Shown: positions 1-12,959, numbered from the stretch's first letter. The stretch: 64,000 bases of DNA from Ryuthela nishihirai (GCA_038380435.1 JAWZYU010000025.1:52026691-52090690), one strand, 5' to 3'. Numbers and translations: made by a program. Notes: a model not told the origin generated them from the sequence alone.

Positions 1-325
1 AAATTAATAGATATAATTTATATTTTGAGAGAAATATTATTGTGTGGTAACTTTTTTTTTATAAAACATGATTTTGCTAAATGCATATAACTGATCACAA
101 ATATGACTTGCAAATAACTACTTATCTTGAAATGATTATGTGTGTAATGTCTACCAACCAATTGCCATCAGCATACACAATTATGAATGAATTTCTCAGT
201 TAGGTAAATTTCACCATTTTGCTGTAAGGAGCAGAAGAGTGAAAAAAAAAAGCGAAAGTTGTATGAAGACTCTGAACCAATGAAGCTCACATAGTGATAG
301 TCATAAAAGACATTTAGTTTTAATC
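1..325. other. AT-rich DNA, no gene seen
   Basis: No coding pattern, RNA gene or clear repeat edge is visible before the 5' end of the RTE copy that starts near position 326. Confidence 0.6.
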
Positions 326-1040
326 AGGTCTAACACCTAATGTCCAACCCCACCTTCTCGTGGTGCAGGCTGTTAGTACCTTTCAAAAGAGACATTCTCT
401 TTTGGAAAGGAATGGAAGGGGAGGGCTGCAAGTTCAGTATGGCCTACTGATCTGGTCATCTATCACCACTTTTTTCTTTTTTTTTTAACCCTGCTGAGGA
501 GTGGTCAATTTCACAGGGTCCTGGTGCTGACCATTTATACCTACTAGACTGGACTTGTTTATGGATTTGAGCTTGATTGTGGATCCTGGACTTGCTGCAC
601 TGGTGGGCCTCTGTTGAAGGAGAATCTGCCGCTGTGTTCTGGGTTGCCAGCCCTAAGTGAACAGAGGCATGGGATATCTTATATCAGCTGGTGGATAATC
701 CTAATCAGAGGCCATCGCAGATACCTGAACCTCACCTAGCTAGTTGGGCATCATCAATCCTAAACTGGAGTAATGTGTCTCAGGCAGGCCATATGGCTCT
801 TGAAAAGGTGGTGCCTGAAGTTCCTACAAGCATTGGTGACTTCTGCCTTTAGCAGAGGAGGAACAGGTCTTTGCTCCTGCCTGCGATCAGGGGGCTGTTT
901 GATGTTGTTGGCCCAACCAATCTCAATAAACCTAATTTCTTTAAAAATCCACCTAATCATTTTCTATCTGCAGGAACGTGGAACGTGAAGACATTACATA
1001 GAGATTATTCTCTTGATGTCCTCACGCATGAATTCCAGCG

Positions 1041-2684
1041 CTTATCATCATCATCATCATCATCCTCAAGCAGCCATGGGCTACGGAGGTCCAACCAGAC
1101 CGTGCAATTTAGTTCTCCAAGCAAGTCTATCCTGAGCTACATCTACTGCATCTGGCCACTGCACACCAATTCTAACAAGGTCCTGTTTGACATTGTCTGC
1201 CCACCGCATCCTAGGTCTCCCCTTCTTTCTGAGGCCTTTAGGCACACTGTTCATAACCCTATTCGCCAACCTATAATTATTCATATGGGCAACATGGCCA
1301 AACCAACGGAGTCTCTCTCTACACAATATGCTGCTTAAAGGAGGTTGCAAACTCCTTTGCTAACCTCATCATTAGTTACAAAGTTGAACCACCTAATGCC
1401 CAAGATACTGTGTAAGCATCTGGAATCAAAAGCATCTAGTTTCCTGTTATCTTGTTTACAAAGTGTCCAAGTTTCACTACCATAACTAACCCTAGAAAGA
1501 ACCAAACTATTATACAGTCTAATTTTAGTCTTTAGGTGTATACACCTATTTCTCCACACTCTCCATAGATTCTTAAAAGTCCCGGCAGCAATCCCTATTC
1601 GTCTGTTAATCTCATGCCGCACATCACCATCATCTGTTATATAGCTCCCAAGATAATTAAACTGTGAGACCTGCTCAAGACTGCAACCATTCAGATTAAC
1701 TGAATCACAGCCTGCCTGACCAATTTTCATCACTTTAGTTTTCTCTGTGTTTATAACGAAACCTACTCTACTACCAGTCTCATCAACAGCTCAAATGAAA
1801 GAGTTCATCTCATCAACATCATTTGCCAAAAGGGTTAAATCATCAGCATAATCTAAATCAGAAATTTTCCTATCTCCAACCCATTTAAGGCCAAAATCTT
1901 TCCCTTGAAGTGAATTTCGCATAACATAATCAATAACCAAACTAAAGAGAAAAGGAGACAAAATGCACCCTTGTCGAACACCTGAAGTAATGCTAAACCA
2001 ATTGCTACAAGCCTTACCAACTCTCACACACGACTCAGTGTTATTATAGAGAGCTTTCATTATGTTAACTAACTTGTCAGGTATACCACATGATTTCACA
2101 ATCAACCACAAATTATGACGATCAACAGAGTCGAAAGCCTTTTTGAAATCAACAAAGCTAGCAACCAAAGGTTTCTGAAACTCTAAACATTTCTCAAGAA
2201 TCTGCCTAAGTGAAAATATCTGATCCACACATCCCCTACCACTTCTGAATCCACATTGCTCATCACGCAATTGACTGTCAACCAGATTCTTAATTCTATT
2301 AAGCGCAATCATGGAAAGAACTTTACCTGGAACAGAGAGTAGGCTAATACCCCTATAGTTATCACAAGAAATGCGATCACCTTTTTTGAAAATAGGGATA
2401 ACAATAGCTCTGGTAAAATCCTTAGGAACCATGCCTTTATCATAAAAGATATTTAGAATTTCAGTCATCCAAGTGGTAACCAAAACATTTCCAGCTCTAA
2501 GCATTTCTGTAGTAATTTCATCTACCCCTGGGGATTTATGAAGTTTAAATTTAGAAACAGCCAAAATAACTTCAGATTGTGTTATAGGGCCAACATTAAA
2601 GCCACCAATGCATCTATCATCATTGCAAACAATGGGAATAGAACTAACCGCATTGTTTAGAATATCACTGAAATGCTCATAACC
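1041..2684 (-). mobile_element. RTE-type LINE, copy B, 5'-truncated, inserted in copy A
   Basis: This is the 3' 1.64 kb of the same RTE family on the minus strand. It starts with its microsatellite tail (CAT repeats on +) at 1041. Read on the minus strand it runs from the RT palm (SPGVDEITTEML, GFRSGRGCVDQ, FKKAFDSVDR, GVRQGCILSPF, LDYADD) through the C-terminal region (ETWTLCKQDN, RWFGHV) to the stop at 1081. The reading frame is broken at about 1791 and 1340. It sits in the endonuclease gene of copy A: plus-strand copy A sequence stops at 1040 and continues without loss at about 2685. Only 2-4 bases could be a target-site duplication. The 5' truncation is typical of LINE insertion. Confidence 0.87.
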
Positions 2685-3649
2685 TAGATATTCTAGGCTT
2701 GCAAGAGACCAGATGAACAGGTAAAGTTGAGATACTTAAAAATAACTTTAAATTTCTGTTTACAGTGTGGAAGGATGGAAAGCATCACCAAGGTGTGGGT
2801 CTTCTTCTCAGCAGACATTCTAGTGATGCTCTTCTAGGATATGAGTGCATTAATGGAAGGTTTCTTACAGCAAAATTTCAGACAAGCATTAAAGACTTGA
2901 ACATTATCTGCTGTTATGCCCCCACTGAGGATGGCGATGAGAATGAGAAGGATAGGTTTTATGGACAACTTCAGGATATTTTGAATTCTGTCAAGAAAGG
3001 AGATATTACCCTTGTTCTAGGTGACTTCAATGCCAAAGTTGGTACTGACTCTGACCTTTGGGGAGGGGTGATAGGCCCTTTTGGTATTGTTAGCTGCAAT
3101 GGGCAACGTTTCCTACAGGTAAGAAAACTCAATGGTTTCAGAATAACTAATACTTCTTACAAACACCGTGACATACATAGTATACATGGGTTTCACGTGA
3201 TGGGCTGCATAAGAATATGATTGATTATATATTAATTAACAGCAAATGGGCTAGTTCTGTTAGGAATACCAGGGCATATAGGGGAGCTGAAATTGGATCT
3301 GACCATTAGCTTGTTAAAGTTGTCTTGCAACTTAAACTTAAAAAGTGTTGTGCTAGAGTTAAAATTTTTACCTTTAATACCGAAGTCCTGAAAGACCCAG
3401 TTATAGCTAAAACTTATCATGATAGGTTACTTAGTCATTATGACAGTCATGGTTTGACTACTGAAGTTGAGAAAGAATGGGGCCATTTTAAACAGTTTTT
3501 TTTTTTGAAACTAACAGTATTCTTTAGGGAAAAAAGGAGCAGAGGAGGCAGAATTATTTGGGTGATAAGGCACTTGAGCTTATTTCAGAAAGAAGAAACT
3601 GCAGGAATGTCCTTAATCAGTATCCTACTAGTCGTAATAGAAAGGATTA

Positions 3650-3854
3650 AAATAGAAATAAATACCCACTCAAGCAGCTGCTTGCCACAGAGGTCTGACA
3701 GCAGCCTGTCAGTATATATGCCACAGTAGAAGATCTGAGAGGATGGCACGACCTCAGCAGAAAACAACATGAACATCCATGCCTTACCCAGGGCTCGAAC
3801 CCAGGTCCCTTAGATCAGTAGCCAATTACGCTAACCACTCGGTCACGGGATGGC
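3650..3854 (-). mobile_element. tRNA-derived SINE, family 2, complete copy
   Basis: A 205-bp insertion in RTE copy A, flanked by an exact 12-bp direct repeat TAGAAAGGATTA (3638-3649 and 3855-3866). On the minus strand the head is tRNA-like, with an A-box-like TGACCGAGTGG and a B-box GGTTCGAGCCC, followed by an unrelated body and an AT-rich tail. Comparison with the uninterrupted RTE copy H (about 54480-54510) shows the duplication is absent there, which proves insertion. Related fragments lie at 13594-13680, 15520-15700 and about 21690-21725. Confidence 0.85.
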
Positions 3855-5700
3855 TAGAAAGGATTACAGAGAACTTAATAAATGTGCAAAGGATCAGTTA
3901 GCTACTGATAAGAATCTTTGGCTTGATGGCTTGGCTGATAAAGCTGAGGAAGCCATTAGGCAGCACAACAGTAGAGATCTGTACCAGATAGTTAATGTTT
4001 TATGTGGTAGAAAACGGGCAGGCATACAACGATTGAAGGATAAATAAGGTAAGGTTATAGAAGGTGAGGATTCTGTCATGCTAGGTGGGCTGAGCATTTC
4101 AGTGATGTTCCAAACAATGTGGCAAGTTCTACTCCCATTGTTTGCAATAATGATAGATGCATTGGTGTCTTTAATGTTGGCTCTATAACACAATCTGAAG
4201 TTATTTTGGCTGTTTCTAAACTTAAACTTCATAAATGCCCAGGGATAGATGAAATTACTACGGAAATGCTTAGAGCTGGGAATGTTTCGGTTACCACTTG
4301 AATGACTGAAATTTTGAATATCTTTTATGATAAAGGCATGGTTCCTAAGGATTTTACCAGAGCTATTATTATCCCTATTTTCAATAAAGATGATCACAGT
4401 TCTTGTGATAACAATAGGGGTATCAGCCTGCTCTCTGTTCCAGGTAAAGTTCTTTCCATGATTGTGCTTAATAGAATTAGGAATCTGGTTGATGGCCAAT
4501 TGTGTGGTGAGCAATGTGGATTCAGAAGTGGTAGGGGATGTATGGATCAGATATTTTCACTTAGGCAGATTCTTTAGAAAGTTCAGAGTTTCAGAAACCT
4601 TTGGTTGCTAGCTTTGTTGATTTCAAAAAGGCTTTTGACTCTGTTGATCGACATGATTTGTGGTTGATTGTGAGATCATATGGTATACTTGACAAGTTAG
4701 TTGACATAATTAAAGCTCTGTATAATAACACTGAGTAGTGTGTGAGATTTGGTAAGGCTTGTAGCAATTGGTTTAGCTTTACTTCTGGTGTTCGGCAAGG
4801 GTGCATTTTATCTCCTTTTCTCTTTAGTTTGGTTGTTGATTATGTTATGTGAAATTCACTTCAAGGGAAAGATTTTGGCCTTAAATGGTCTGGAGATACT
4901 AAAATTTCTGATTTAGATTATGCTGATGATTTAGCCCTTTTGGCAAATGATGTTGATGAGATGAACTCTTTCATTCAAGCTGTTGATGAGACTGGTAGTA
5001 GAGTAGGTTTCGTTATAAACAGAGAGAAAACTAAAGTGATGAAAATTGGTCAGGCAGGCTGTGATTCAGTTAATCTGAATGGTTGCAGTCTTGAGCAGGT
5101 GTCACAGTTTAATTATCTTGGAAGCTATGTAACAGATAATGGTGATGTGCGGCATGAGATTAACAGACGAATAGGGATTGCTTCCGGGACTTTTAAGAAT
5201 CTATGGAGAGTGTGGAGAAATAGGCGTATACACCTAAAGACTAAAATTAGACTGTATAATAGTTTGGTTTTTTCTAGGGTTAGTTATGGCAGTGAAACTT
5301 GGACACTTTGTAAACAAGATAACAGGAAACTAGATGCTTTTGATTTTAGACTGCTTATGCAGTATCTTGGGCATTTGGTGGATCAACTTTGTAACTAATG
5401 ATGAGGTTAGGCAGAGGAGTTTGCAACCTCCTTTAAGCAGCATATTGTGTAGAGAGAGACTCTGTTGGTTTGGCCATGTTGCCCGTATAAATAATTATAG
5501 ATTGGCGAATAGAGTTATGAACAGTGTGCCTAAAGACCTCAGAAAGAGGACAAAAAAGTCAAACAGGACCTTGTTAGAATTGGTGTGCAGTGGCCAGATG
5601 CAGTAGATGTAGCTCAGGACAGACTTGCTTGGAGAACTAAACTGCACGGTCTGGTTGGACCTCCGTAGCCCATGGCTGCTTGAGGAGGATGATTATGATA

Positions 5701-6435
5701 TAAGCAAGTGTGGAAAATCCATGAAGAAAAACATTCAAGATTTTTTTGCATGCTGAACTGTTGGTATTTTAAAAAGCCCCTTCAATAATCTTAGAATGCA
5801 CACTACTGAATTTTTACAGATTTGCTTTACAATCCCCCTCCCCCACTCCCCCAATTATAAAATTATAATGAAAAGTTTAGTATATATACTAATGATGCAT
5901 AATATACTGACTCCTGTATAAAATTATGGAGAACATTTTTCTGAATTGCATTTCTGAATTTTGGAGAACACATTTCTGAATTGCTGTATGACATGTAGGT
6001 TCATCATGATTTGCACAGTTTTAGTTTGCAGTAATTTGGATTTGAGCAGTTTATTAATTTAGGTATGTTCTTAATTTGCATGGTCAAAAAATTTGCATTT
6101 AAGCAGTTTGAAATGAACCTTTGAAGCATGATGTGATAAATTCTGGCAGCTCTGCTTAAAACACCCATGTTTCAGAAAAAGTGAAGGGGGCTCACATTTT
6201 GCTGCCAACTGTGTATGACAAGTGTGGCCATCTCATCCCAAATCACCTCCCACTCAGTTGCCAGACATCCTGATTTGTATGGAACTGACCCATTTCACAA
6301 AGTAAAATCCCAAATCCTGCATTGACATCTTGCAGACCAAGTACCAAGTAGAATTTAAATTTAATTTTTAATTTTTTTAGTAACAATTTTTTTATTCAAG
6401 ATAATTTTTTACTTATCTTTCTATCGCTTTTTGCT
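5701..6435. other. unique AT-rich DNA
   Basis: No coding or repeat structure recognised between the 3' end of RTE copy A and the tandem repeat that follows. Confidence 0.5.
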
Positions 6436-6439
6436 TGAT

Positions 6440-6845
6440 GTTTTTGAAAACCGTTGTTCCACCATACCTTTTGAACATGAAGAAACTCAATGATTTATCC
6501 ATCAAATGAAAGCTTGTAACACGGGAAATGTCATAGGCTATAAAAAATTGACCCATCATCCTTCCTTCCTCCCTAAAAGAAGGGGGAAATATGAAAACTA
6601 TTCTTCCGCTATATCTCCAGAACTTGAGTACTGAAAGTAACAAGCTGTACGTCAAATGAAAGCTTGTGACGCGAGGAATGCCATAGACCATAAATGATTG
6701 ACCTCCATGCTTCCCCCCCCCTAAAAGGGGGAAATATTAAAATTGTTCCTCTATATCTCCTGAACTCAAGTGCAGAAAGTAACAAGCTATGCGTGAAATG
6801 AAAGCTTGTGACAGGGGAGTGTCATAGAAAATTAAAGATACTAAT
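6440..6845. repeat. tandem repeat, ~145-bp period, about 2.7 copies
   Basis: The landmark AAATGAAAGCTTGT recurs near 6504, 6654 and 6797 (spacing about 150 and 142). Each time it is followed by a GGGGAAATAT-like block and a TATATCTCC block. The units differ by several per cent. No coding meaning is apparent. Confidence 0.7.
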
Positions 6846-6871
6846 TTAATTTTAAATCAATTTATTATTTT

Positions 6872-7296
6872 CCAGGACTTTTGAATCTATGGAGAGTGTG
6901 GAGAAATAGGTGTATACACCTAAAGACTAAGATTAGACTGTATAATAGTTTGGTTCTTTGTAGAGTTAGTTATGGTAGGGAAACTTAGACCAACCAGATA
7001 ACAAGAAACTTGATGCTTTTGATTCTAGATGCTTATGCAGTATCTTTGGCATTACGTAGTTCAACTCTGTAATTAATGATGAGGTTAGGCAAAAGAGTCA
7101 GAAATGTAGTTTCAGTAGCATATTTTGCAGACTCCATTGGCTTGGCCATGTTATCCATATGCATAATTATATATTAGCGAATAGGGTTATGAACAGTGTG
7201 CCTAAAGGCCTCAGAAAGAGGGGGAGACCTAGGATGTAGTGGGCAGACAATGTCAAACAGGACCTTGTCAGAATTGGTGTACAGTGGCCAGATGTA
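6872..7296 (+). mobile_element. RTE copy C, 3' part, left of a Tc1-type insertion
   Basis: This begins inside the RT C-terminal region of the RTE family and runs to CAGTGGCCAGATG. A TA dinucleotide then meets the terminal inverted repeat of a Tc1-type element. The rest of the same RTE 3' end reappears at 9209-9298. The copy carries the private variant ACTAAGATTAG where the other copies read ACTAAAATTAG or a close form. Confidence 0.8.
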
Positions 7297-9208
7297 CAGG
7301 GTTTATCAAAATAATGTGAACATGTACTGTTTGTGGAGAACATTTTATTAATAAGCTGTAGGCCCACCTTGGGCATTCAGAACAGATGCAATTCAATGTG
7401 GAATAGACTTATACAAGTTATGCACATATGGTAATGGAATGTGGGACCATTCTTCCTGTAAAATATGGCCTAGTTGTGCTAGTGATGCTGGAGGTGAAAT
7501 GTGTGATCTGACTGCACTCCAGATATTCCCACCAATTTTCAATAATATTGAGGTATGGAGTTTCAAGTGGCCAGGGTAGTTGCTGTACTTCATCCTCATG
7601 CTCTACAAACCACAACTTTTAACACATTTCACACAATGCATGGATGTATTATCCACTTGAAACCAGTGACTCCTTAGGGAACAATGCCTGCAACATTGGG
7701 TGCAAGTGGTCTCCGAGAATGGGTTCATATATTGTGGATGTGACACGACCTGCAGAATAACTAATGGCCCTAAGGAATACCATGATATGGCACCCCACAG
7801 CATCAGGGATCCACCTCCATACTTTACAGTCAAAACCAAAGAGTTGTGGTGATACGCTTCTGTAGCTTTTCGCCAGATGTACACTCTACTTGAAGTTTTT
7901 TACCAGACTCTTTATCCAGACGTACATCTCCATACCTCAAATGTGCACCACCTTTCACTTTTTGTTGCATTGATCTGTGATGAATCGTCTGTACAATCTG
8001 TGATGAATCTGTACAAATCTGTGATGAATCATGCTACACATTGTTTCCCACTATTCTTCCAATGGTGAAAAACAATGTGTAGCATGATTCATCAGACCAG
8101 ATGACACATTGCCAGTCTTAGCATCCCAGTTTTTATGCGTTTTACACCACCTTACATGTTTTGTTGCATTGATGTTGGTAATTGATGAAGCCACAATGAA
8201 GTTCCCAACGAACTGTTATGACAGAAATGGTATCATTCCGACTGGTGTTCAACTCTGCTGCTATTACGGTGCCATGGTCTTGTACAGTCTGTGCCGTTTG
8301 CCTATCCCTATCTGACAACTTCATACGGTGTCCACAATTTTCATTTTATAGGCAACGCCCTGTTCTTTTTGATAGACTAAGATTAGACTGTATAATAGCA
8401 GCATTTTCCATAATAGGCTTCGCTCATATGAGCTAATGGAATGCTTGCCATTAGTCATTGATTCTGTGTCTCATATTGAACCACAGCTGCCAGTAAATTA
8501 CCAGTTGCAGCGGCATAATATCCTATAGTGACCACAGTTTAAAGACTGGCACAACTAAAGGAAGTGGAGGAGAAATTTTGATGCCGATACAAAATTTCTT
8601 ATTCACTATAAAGTTTACAACAATAATCATCATCATCCTCAAGCAGCCATGGACTATGGAGGTCCAACAAGATTGTACAAATTAGTTCTCCAAGCACATC
8701 TGTCCTGAGCTACAGGGGTTTATCAAAATAATGGAAACACCAATGGCGACTGGAATATATGCAATGCGCCATTTGCACATCACAGAGACATCACCCGCGA
8801 TGTGAGGTATATAAAGGGGAGAAGTATGATGTCGGTTATCATGTAGCATCATCATAATCTTACTATTTCCTGCAGTTCTGGTATATAGTAGTAGGATTAA
8901 TTTGGTATGTATAATATTCGATAGAGTTCCTCATGTTACACTTACTATTTCCACTGTTCTGGTTACTAAAGCTCTTGCAAGACGCGGCACCAATGATTGT
9001 GCCTTTTTAGAAATCACTGAGATCACATTGTTGACAATTACACAACAGCTGTTTCACCTGTGCCTGTGGTACTGCTACATAATAACCGACATCATACTTC
9101 TCCCCTTTATATATCTCACATCGTGGGTGATTTCCCTGTGATATGCATATGGCGCATTGCATGTACTCCAGTCACTGTCAGTGTTTCCATTATTTTGATA
9201 AACCCCTG
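7297..9208 (-). mobile_element. Tc1/mariner-type DNA transposon, decayed and rearranged
   Basis: The element is bounded by TIRs starting CAGGGTTTATCAAAATAATG (7297) and, on the minus strand, CAGGGGTTTATCAAAATAAT (ending 9208). Each touches a TA. On the minus strand, transposase pieces at 7393-7884 include the Tc1-like GGGSLMLWGAISW. A DNA-binding-like piece with KLSDRDRQT lies at 8142-8324. The frame is broken. The right third (8402-8848) is an inverted copy of the right end plus flanking DNA, described separately. It sits inside RTE copy C. It could alternatively be read as a Tc1 (7297 to about 8362) next to a 496-bp non-autonomous relative (8713-9208). Confidence 0.75.
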
Positions 9209-9519
9209 TAGCTCAGGACAGATGTGCTTGGAGAACTAATTTGCACAATCTTGTTGGACCTCCATAGTCCATGGCTGCTTGAGGATGATGATGATTATTG
9301 TTGCAAACTTTATAGTGAATAAGAAATTTTGTATTGGCATCAAAATTTCCCCTCCACTTCCTTTAGTCATGCCAGTCTTTAAACTGTAGTCACTATAAGA
9401 TATTATGTCGCTGCAACTGGTAATTTACTGGCAGCTGTGGTTTTCACTATGAGACAGAATTGATGACTAATGGCAAGCATTCCATTATCTCATATGAGTG
9501 AAGCCTATTATGGAAAATG
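8402..9519. repeat. long palindrome, two ~447-bp arms
   Basis: Left arm 8402-8848 is the reverse complement of right arm 9073-9519, with only a scattering of mismatches; the spacer is 224 bp. From outside in, each arm holds about 220 bp of flanking DNA, the last ~90 bp of an RTE 3' end (minus at 8625-8711, plus at 9209-9298) and about 136 bp of Tc1-type terminal sequence. Just outside the left arm, 8374-8398 is an exact 25-bp copy of 6924-6948 and shares the private variant of RTE copy C. Confidence 0.85.
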
Positions 9520-9925
9520 TTTAATGTTATCAAAATTTGACTTAGATAATAATTAATAGTCAATCAATAAATATCATAATTAATGCATATATAAAGCAAA
9601 TTAACACTGGAATAAAGGAGAAATAAAATACTCTGATTTCCAACAAAAGATGTTTCATAAATCTGTAAACATTTTAAGTGTATGTGCACAAAATTACTTT
9701 TAATCCATTAAAATAATCCATAAAAGTTGAAACACAGATCTTCACCATTAAAAATGAAAGACTGGTGCATCATTAACAAGTTATATTTTCATAAATTTTT
9801 GGGCCAACAATCCTTGCCAATCTAACGAACCTTTACTAAATAGCAATATGATATGTATTAAATAAGATATTGGTAATAAGTTCTTGCTTATGCATAAAAA
9901 TGATTTCGCATAATATTAGTCAATA
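9520..9925. other. unique AT-rich DNA
   Basis: Nothing recognised between the palindrome and the next SINE. Confidence 0.5.
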
Positions 9926-9938
9926 CTGTAATATATCA

Positions 9939-10138
9939 CCCCGTGTGCGGGAGAGCCATACCCTGTGCACGTTAAAGAACACGCTGGATGGCCTTGACGG
10001 GAGGCTACCATCTGTCTCCCAACAGCTGTTCCAGTGGGTCCCCTCCCCCAACCTTCTCTGAGCCTTCGGGGTCCATGTGACCTGGCCATTTAGCCCATGG
10101 TGTGCAAAAAAGTGCCGCTCAGAGGTAAAACAACCCAA
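9939..10138 (+). mobile_element. SINE family 1, 5'-truncated copy
   Basis: The 3' 200 bp of the family whose best copy lies at 35799-36183. It is flanked by an exact 13-bp duplication CTGTAATATATCA (9926-9938 and 10139-10151). The 3' end GGTAAAACAACCCAA lacks a poly-A tail, as in the other copies. Confidence 0.88.
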
Positions 10139-10151
10139 CTGTAATATATCA

Positions 10152-11754
10152 GGTCTGGAACTAGAAAGATAGGGGAGTGCAAAGGTGTTACACTATCCTG
10201 AAAATGTTAAAAATGGAATATAAAAATATTAAAAATGCATATTACACACATTTGCAAGAAGTATTTTTAAAGAACACTGAAATGGGGGTGGAATCTATGC
10301 ATCAGAATGACATTCTGGATCGATATTTTCACTGGTCCCCCAAACTCTCTTTCTAGATCCAGGCCTGGCCTAGATGAAAAGTATCCATCAGTCTCCTAAT
10401 AGCTATCTATCCTTTACCCATATCTGAGCCCTTGGAGTTTCTGAGATCTGTGTTATGTACCCAATTTCAACAAACAGTCAAAATTTAAGTAGTTTTATTG
10501 CATATCTCCAATATATTGCATTTAAACAATCTTGTATATGGCCTAATTATTAAAGAAGCTCACTATAAACATTGGACTCTCAAATAACCTTATACTAACG
10601 AACTGCATTATAGTCAGATGCACTTTAAATTGTTGTACCCTTCCAAGCAAAAAATAGGTAGGAAGGTGATTTACCACCCCATTTACCTCTCTGTGGTTTG
10701 ATTATTGGTTGCTTTTGTTCTTTTCAGCATAATCAATTTAATGAAGGAAATTTTAAGCATAATTTTTTCCACTTGGAAACAATTTTTGCTTAGTGTGTGA
10801 CAATCTTACTACACAAAATAAAGCAAAAAAATTTACCCATAATTTCTGAAAAGAGGGTTCAAATAGCATAAAAGTAATCTAATGAATAAATAAAGTAAAA
10901 AATTTGAAAGCATTACCTATTTAATTTAATGCAGTCTGTTCTTTGAGGTACAAGACATGCATCATCATTGCTTGATTGAAACATGAGAACTACCTCCTTT
11001 CTCTCAAAATATGTACATACTGACTTTTAATGGATTTGCAAACACACACACAGTGAAAATGTTTCTGGGGGTAAAAAGAAAGTTTAGTGGGAAGGGCAAA
11101 ACCAAGGGTTAACAACCCTTTCCACCATTTTCCTATCCTATACCCAAATTACTCCTTTACATAGTTATTTCTCCAAGTGTTTAAGGTAATCACTGGGGAA
11201 TTGTAATATATCTGGGATTTTCATCCTATTGTAATTGCCCTGTTTTCCTTCTGCATGAATGGAGACTCTTTTCCATGCAGCTTTTATCTAGCTGTCACAA
11301 ATCCTTTTTTCTTAGTGTCAGTTAAGAGGAAGGTAGTTAAGACAGCTGCTTCCCAAATTCTTTTGGAATGTGCCATTGAGCAGTGAGTGAAGGGTTTTCT
11401 CCATTGACCATAAAAGTAAATTGCATATCTGTCTGTTTCACACAAGTTTTTTAATATATCTTATAAAGGAAAAATCTGAAATGTATCAACATAAAAATAG
11501 TGGAAATAATGAAATATTTTTTTTCTTTGTTATTTTTTATGCTTTGTCATTATAAATATTTGAAGATTACATTAATTTTATAGCGTATTCAAAAATTATT
11601 TAGTTATTTTGTTGCTTTACACATAACTTTTTCCAACACTGGTTTAAATTGTTACATCCCCTGAGCCGGTCTCTGTATATATGCTTACAGAACATTCATT
11701 TTACGTTTACAATGTAATATAAGCAGACTATTGTGTAAACAGTTTGACAATATA
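10152..11754. other. unique AT-rich DNA
   Basis: About 1.6 kb with no coding, RNA or repeat structure recognised. Confidence 0.5.
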
Positions 11755-12873
11755 CACAGTCATATCAGAATAATATGACCACCTACCTAATAATGGGAAT
11801 AACCACCCTTGGCCTGGATGACAGTGGCGGGGCATGGATGCAATGAGGCCCTGGTGGATGATGTGGTTGTGGGAGATGATGTGGTCGCACGCCGAACTTG
11901 TTGATCCAAATGGTCCCACAAGTGCTCTATGGGATTGAGGTCGGGTGATTTCACCATCCAATGGAGATATTGCTGTTGTGTTTCTGGAACCAGTCATGCA
12001 CCACCTTAGCTACATGGCAGGGCGCATTGTCCTGTTGGTAGACACCATCACCACCAGGGTAAACATCCACCATGAAGGGATGCATGTGGTCAGCAAGGAT
12101 GGACAGGTAGCCATTGGCATTCAGAGACTCATCCAATGGTACCAACAGTACCAGGTCATACCAGGAAAACATCCCCCAGACATGCACACTGCCATCACCG
12201 GCCTGTACCTGACCGGCAAGCATGTCCGGGTGTTGGTTCTCATGTATAGAGTAGAAACCTCAATTCATCGGAGAAGGCAACCATTTTCCACTCTTCCATT
12301 GTCCAATGACAGTAGTCCTGTGTGAACTGCAGGCGTCGTTACCGATGGACCTTGGTTAACATGGCACCTTTACGCAGTGTTGACTCTGGAGACCCATGCG
12401 TAACAGAGTTCGCTCTTATTGGAGACACGTACCTGGGTCTCCTTTTCTGCAGCATTCATTTGAGTGGTCAATTGCTGTACTGTTGCGTGTCGATTGCCCT
12501 TTAGCAGTCAATGGAGGCAACATTCTCCTCTGGGGTTGATGGCCTTTGGGGCTCCACAGTTATGACATCTGGAGGTACTCGGTGTGCCAGCAGTCCATTC
12601 TTGGTACATCCTTACTACAACACCTCGTGAACAGTCCATGAAGTCTGCTGTTTCCGAGATGCTTCCACCCTTGGCATGGTAGCTGATGAGCATTCCTTTT
12701 TGAATGTCCCTCAAATAATTACCTCTGCCCATTGTGCTCACATTTATGCACTATGGCTCATCTGTCCTGTCCGCCACTTATATCTCTGTATAGTCAACCT
12801 TGTCATGTGCACTCTGTGATGCCTGGGTAGGTACACTGTGATTCTGGGGTGGTCATATTCCAATATGACTGTG
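11755..12873 (-). mobile_element. Tc1-type DNA transposon, decayed
   Basis: A 1119-bp element with imperfect TIRs starting CACAGTCATAT at both ends, each next to TA. Read on the minus strand, an N-terminal helix-turn-helix region (12508-12741, MSTMGRGNYLRDIQ) is cut by a stop. The catalytic region follows at 11875-12223, with YQQDNAPCH and, after a frameshift, SPDLNPIEHLW. These are the second Asp and the final acidic region of the DDE domain of Tc1-like transposases, which cut and paste at TA sites. Several stops and frameshifts make it non-functional. Confidence 0.87.
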
Positions 12874-12959
12874 TATGTGTAATGAAATATTTTAAATTGA
12901 CCACTTCCCTAAGTGGATCATGTTTTTATATACACTACTATTCATGTCCAATCTTTCTC

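Larger units (their letters stand above)
326..5700 (+). mobile_element. RTE-type LINE, copy A, full length but interrupted
   Basis: A non-LTR retrotransposon of the RTE kind, about 3.5 kb once its insertions are discounted. Positions 326-960 match the 5' leader of copy H (52629-56132, opposite strand). The apurinic-like endonuclease starts near 970 (TWNVKTLH), is broken at 1040 by copy B, and resumes at 2685 with the QET region, then GDFNAKVG at about 3020. The reverse transcriptase follows: FKKAFDSVDR near 4625, GVRQGCILSPF near 4790, YADD near 4920. The 3' end has only a very short untranslated region and a GAT-rich tail. Stops include TGA at about 4300, TAG near 4735 and TGA near 4850, so it is dead. 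A tRNA-derived SINE splits it at 3650-3854. RTE assignment rests on the single EN-RT order, the tiny 3' UTR and the GAT microsatellite tail. Confidence 0.88.

Noticed and set aside
8713..9208. An independent 496-bp MITE with 136-bp TIRs
   Set aside because: Not excluded, but the inverted symmetry runs on through the flanking RTE and host DNA, so the left TIR is better explained as part of the copied-back arm.
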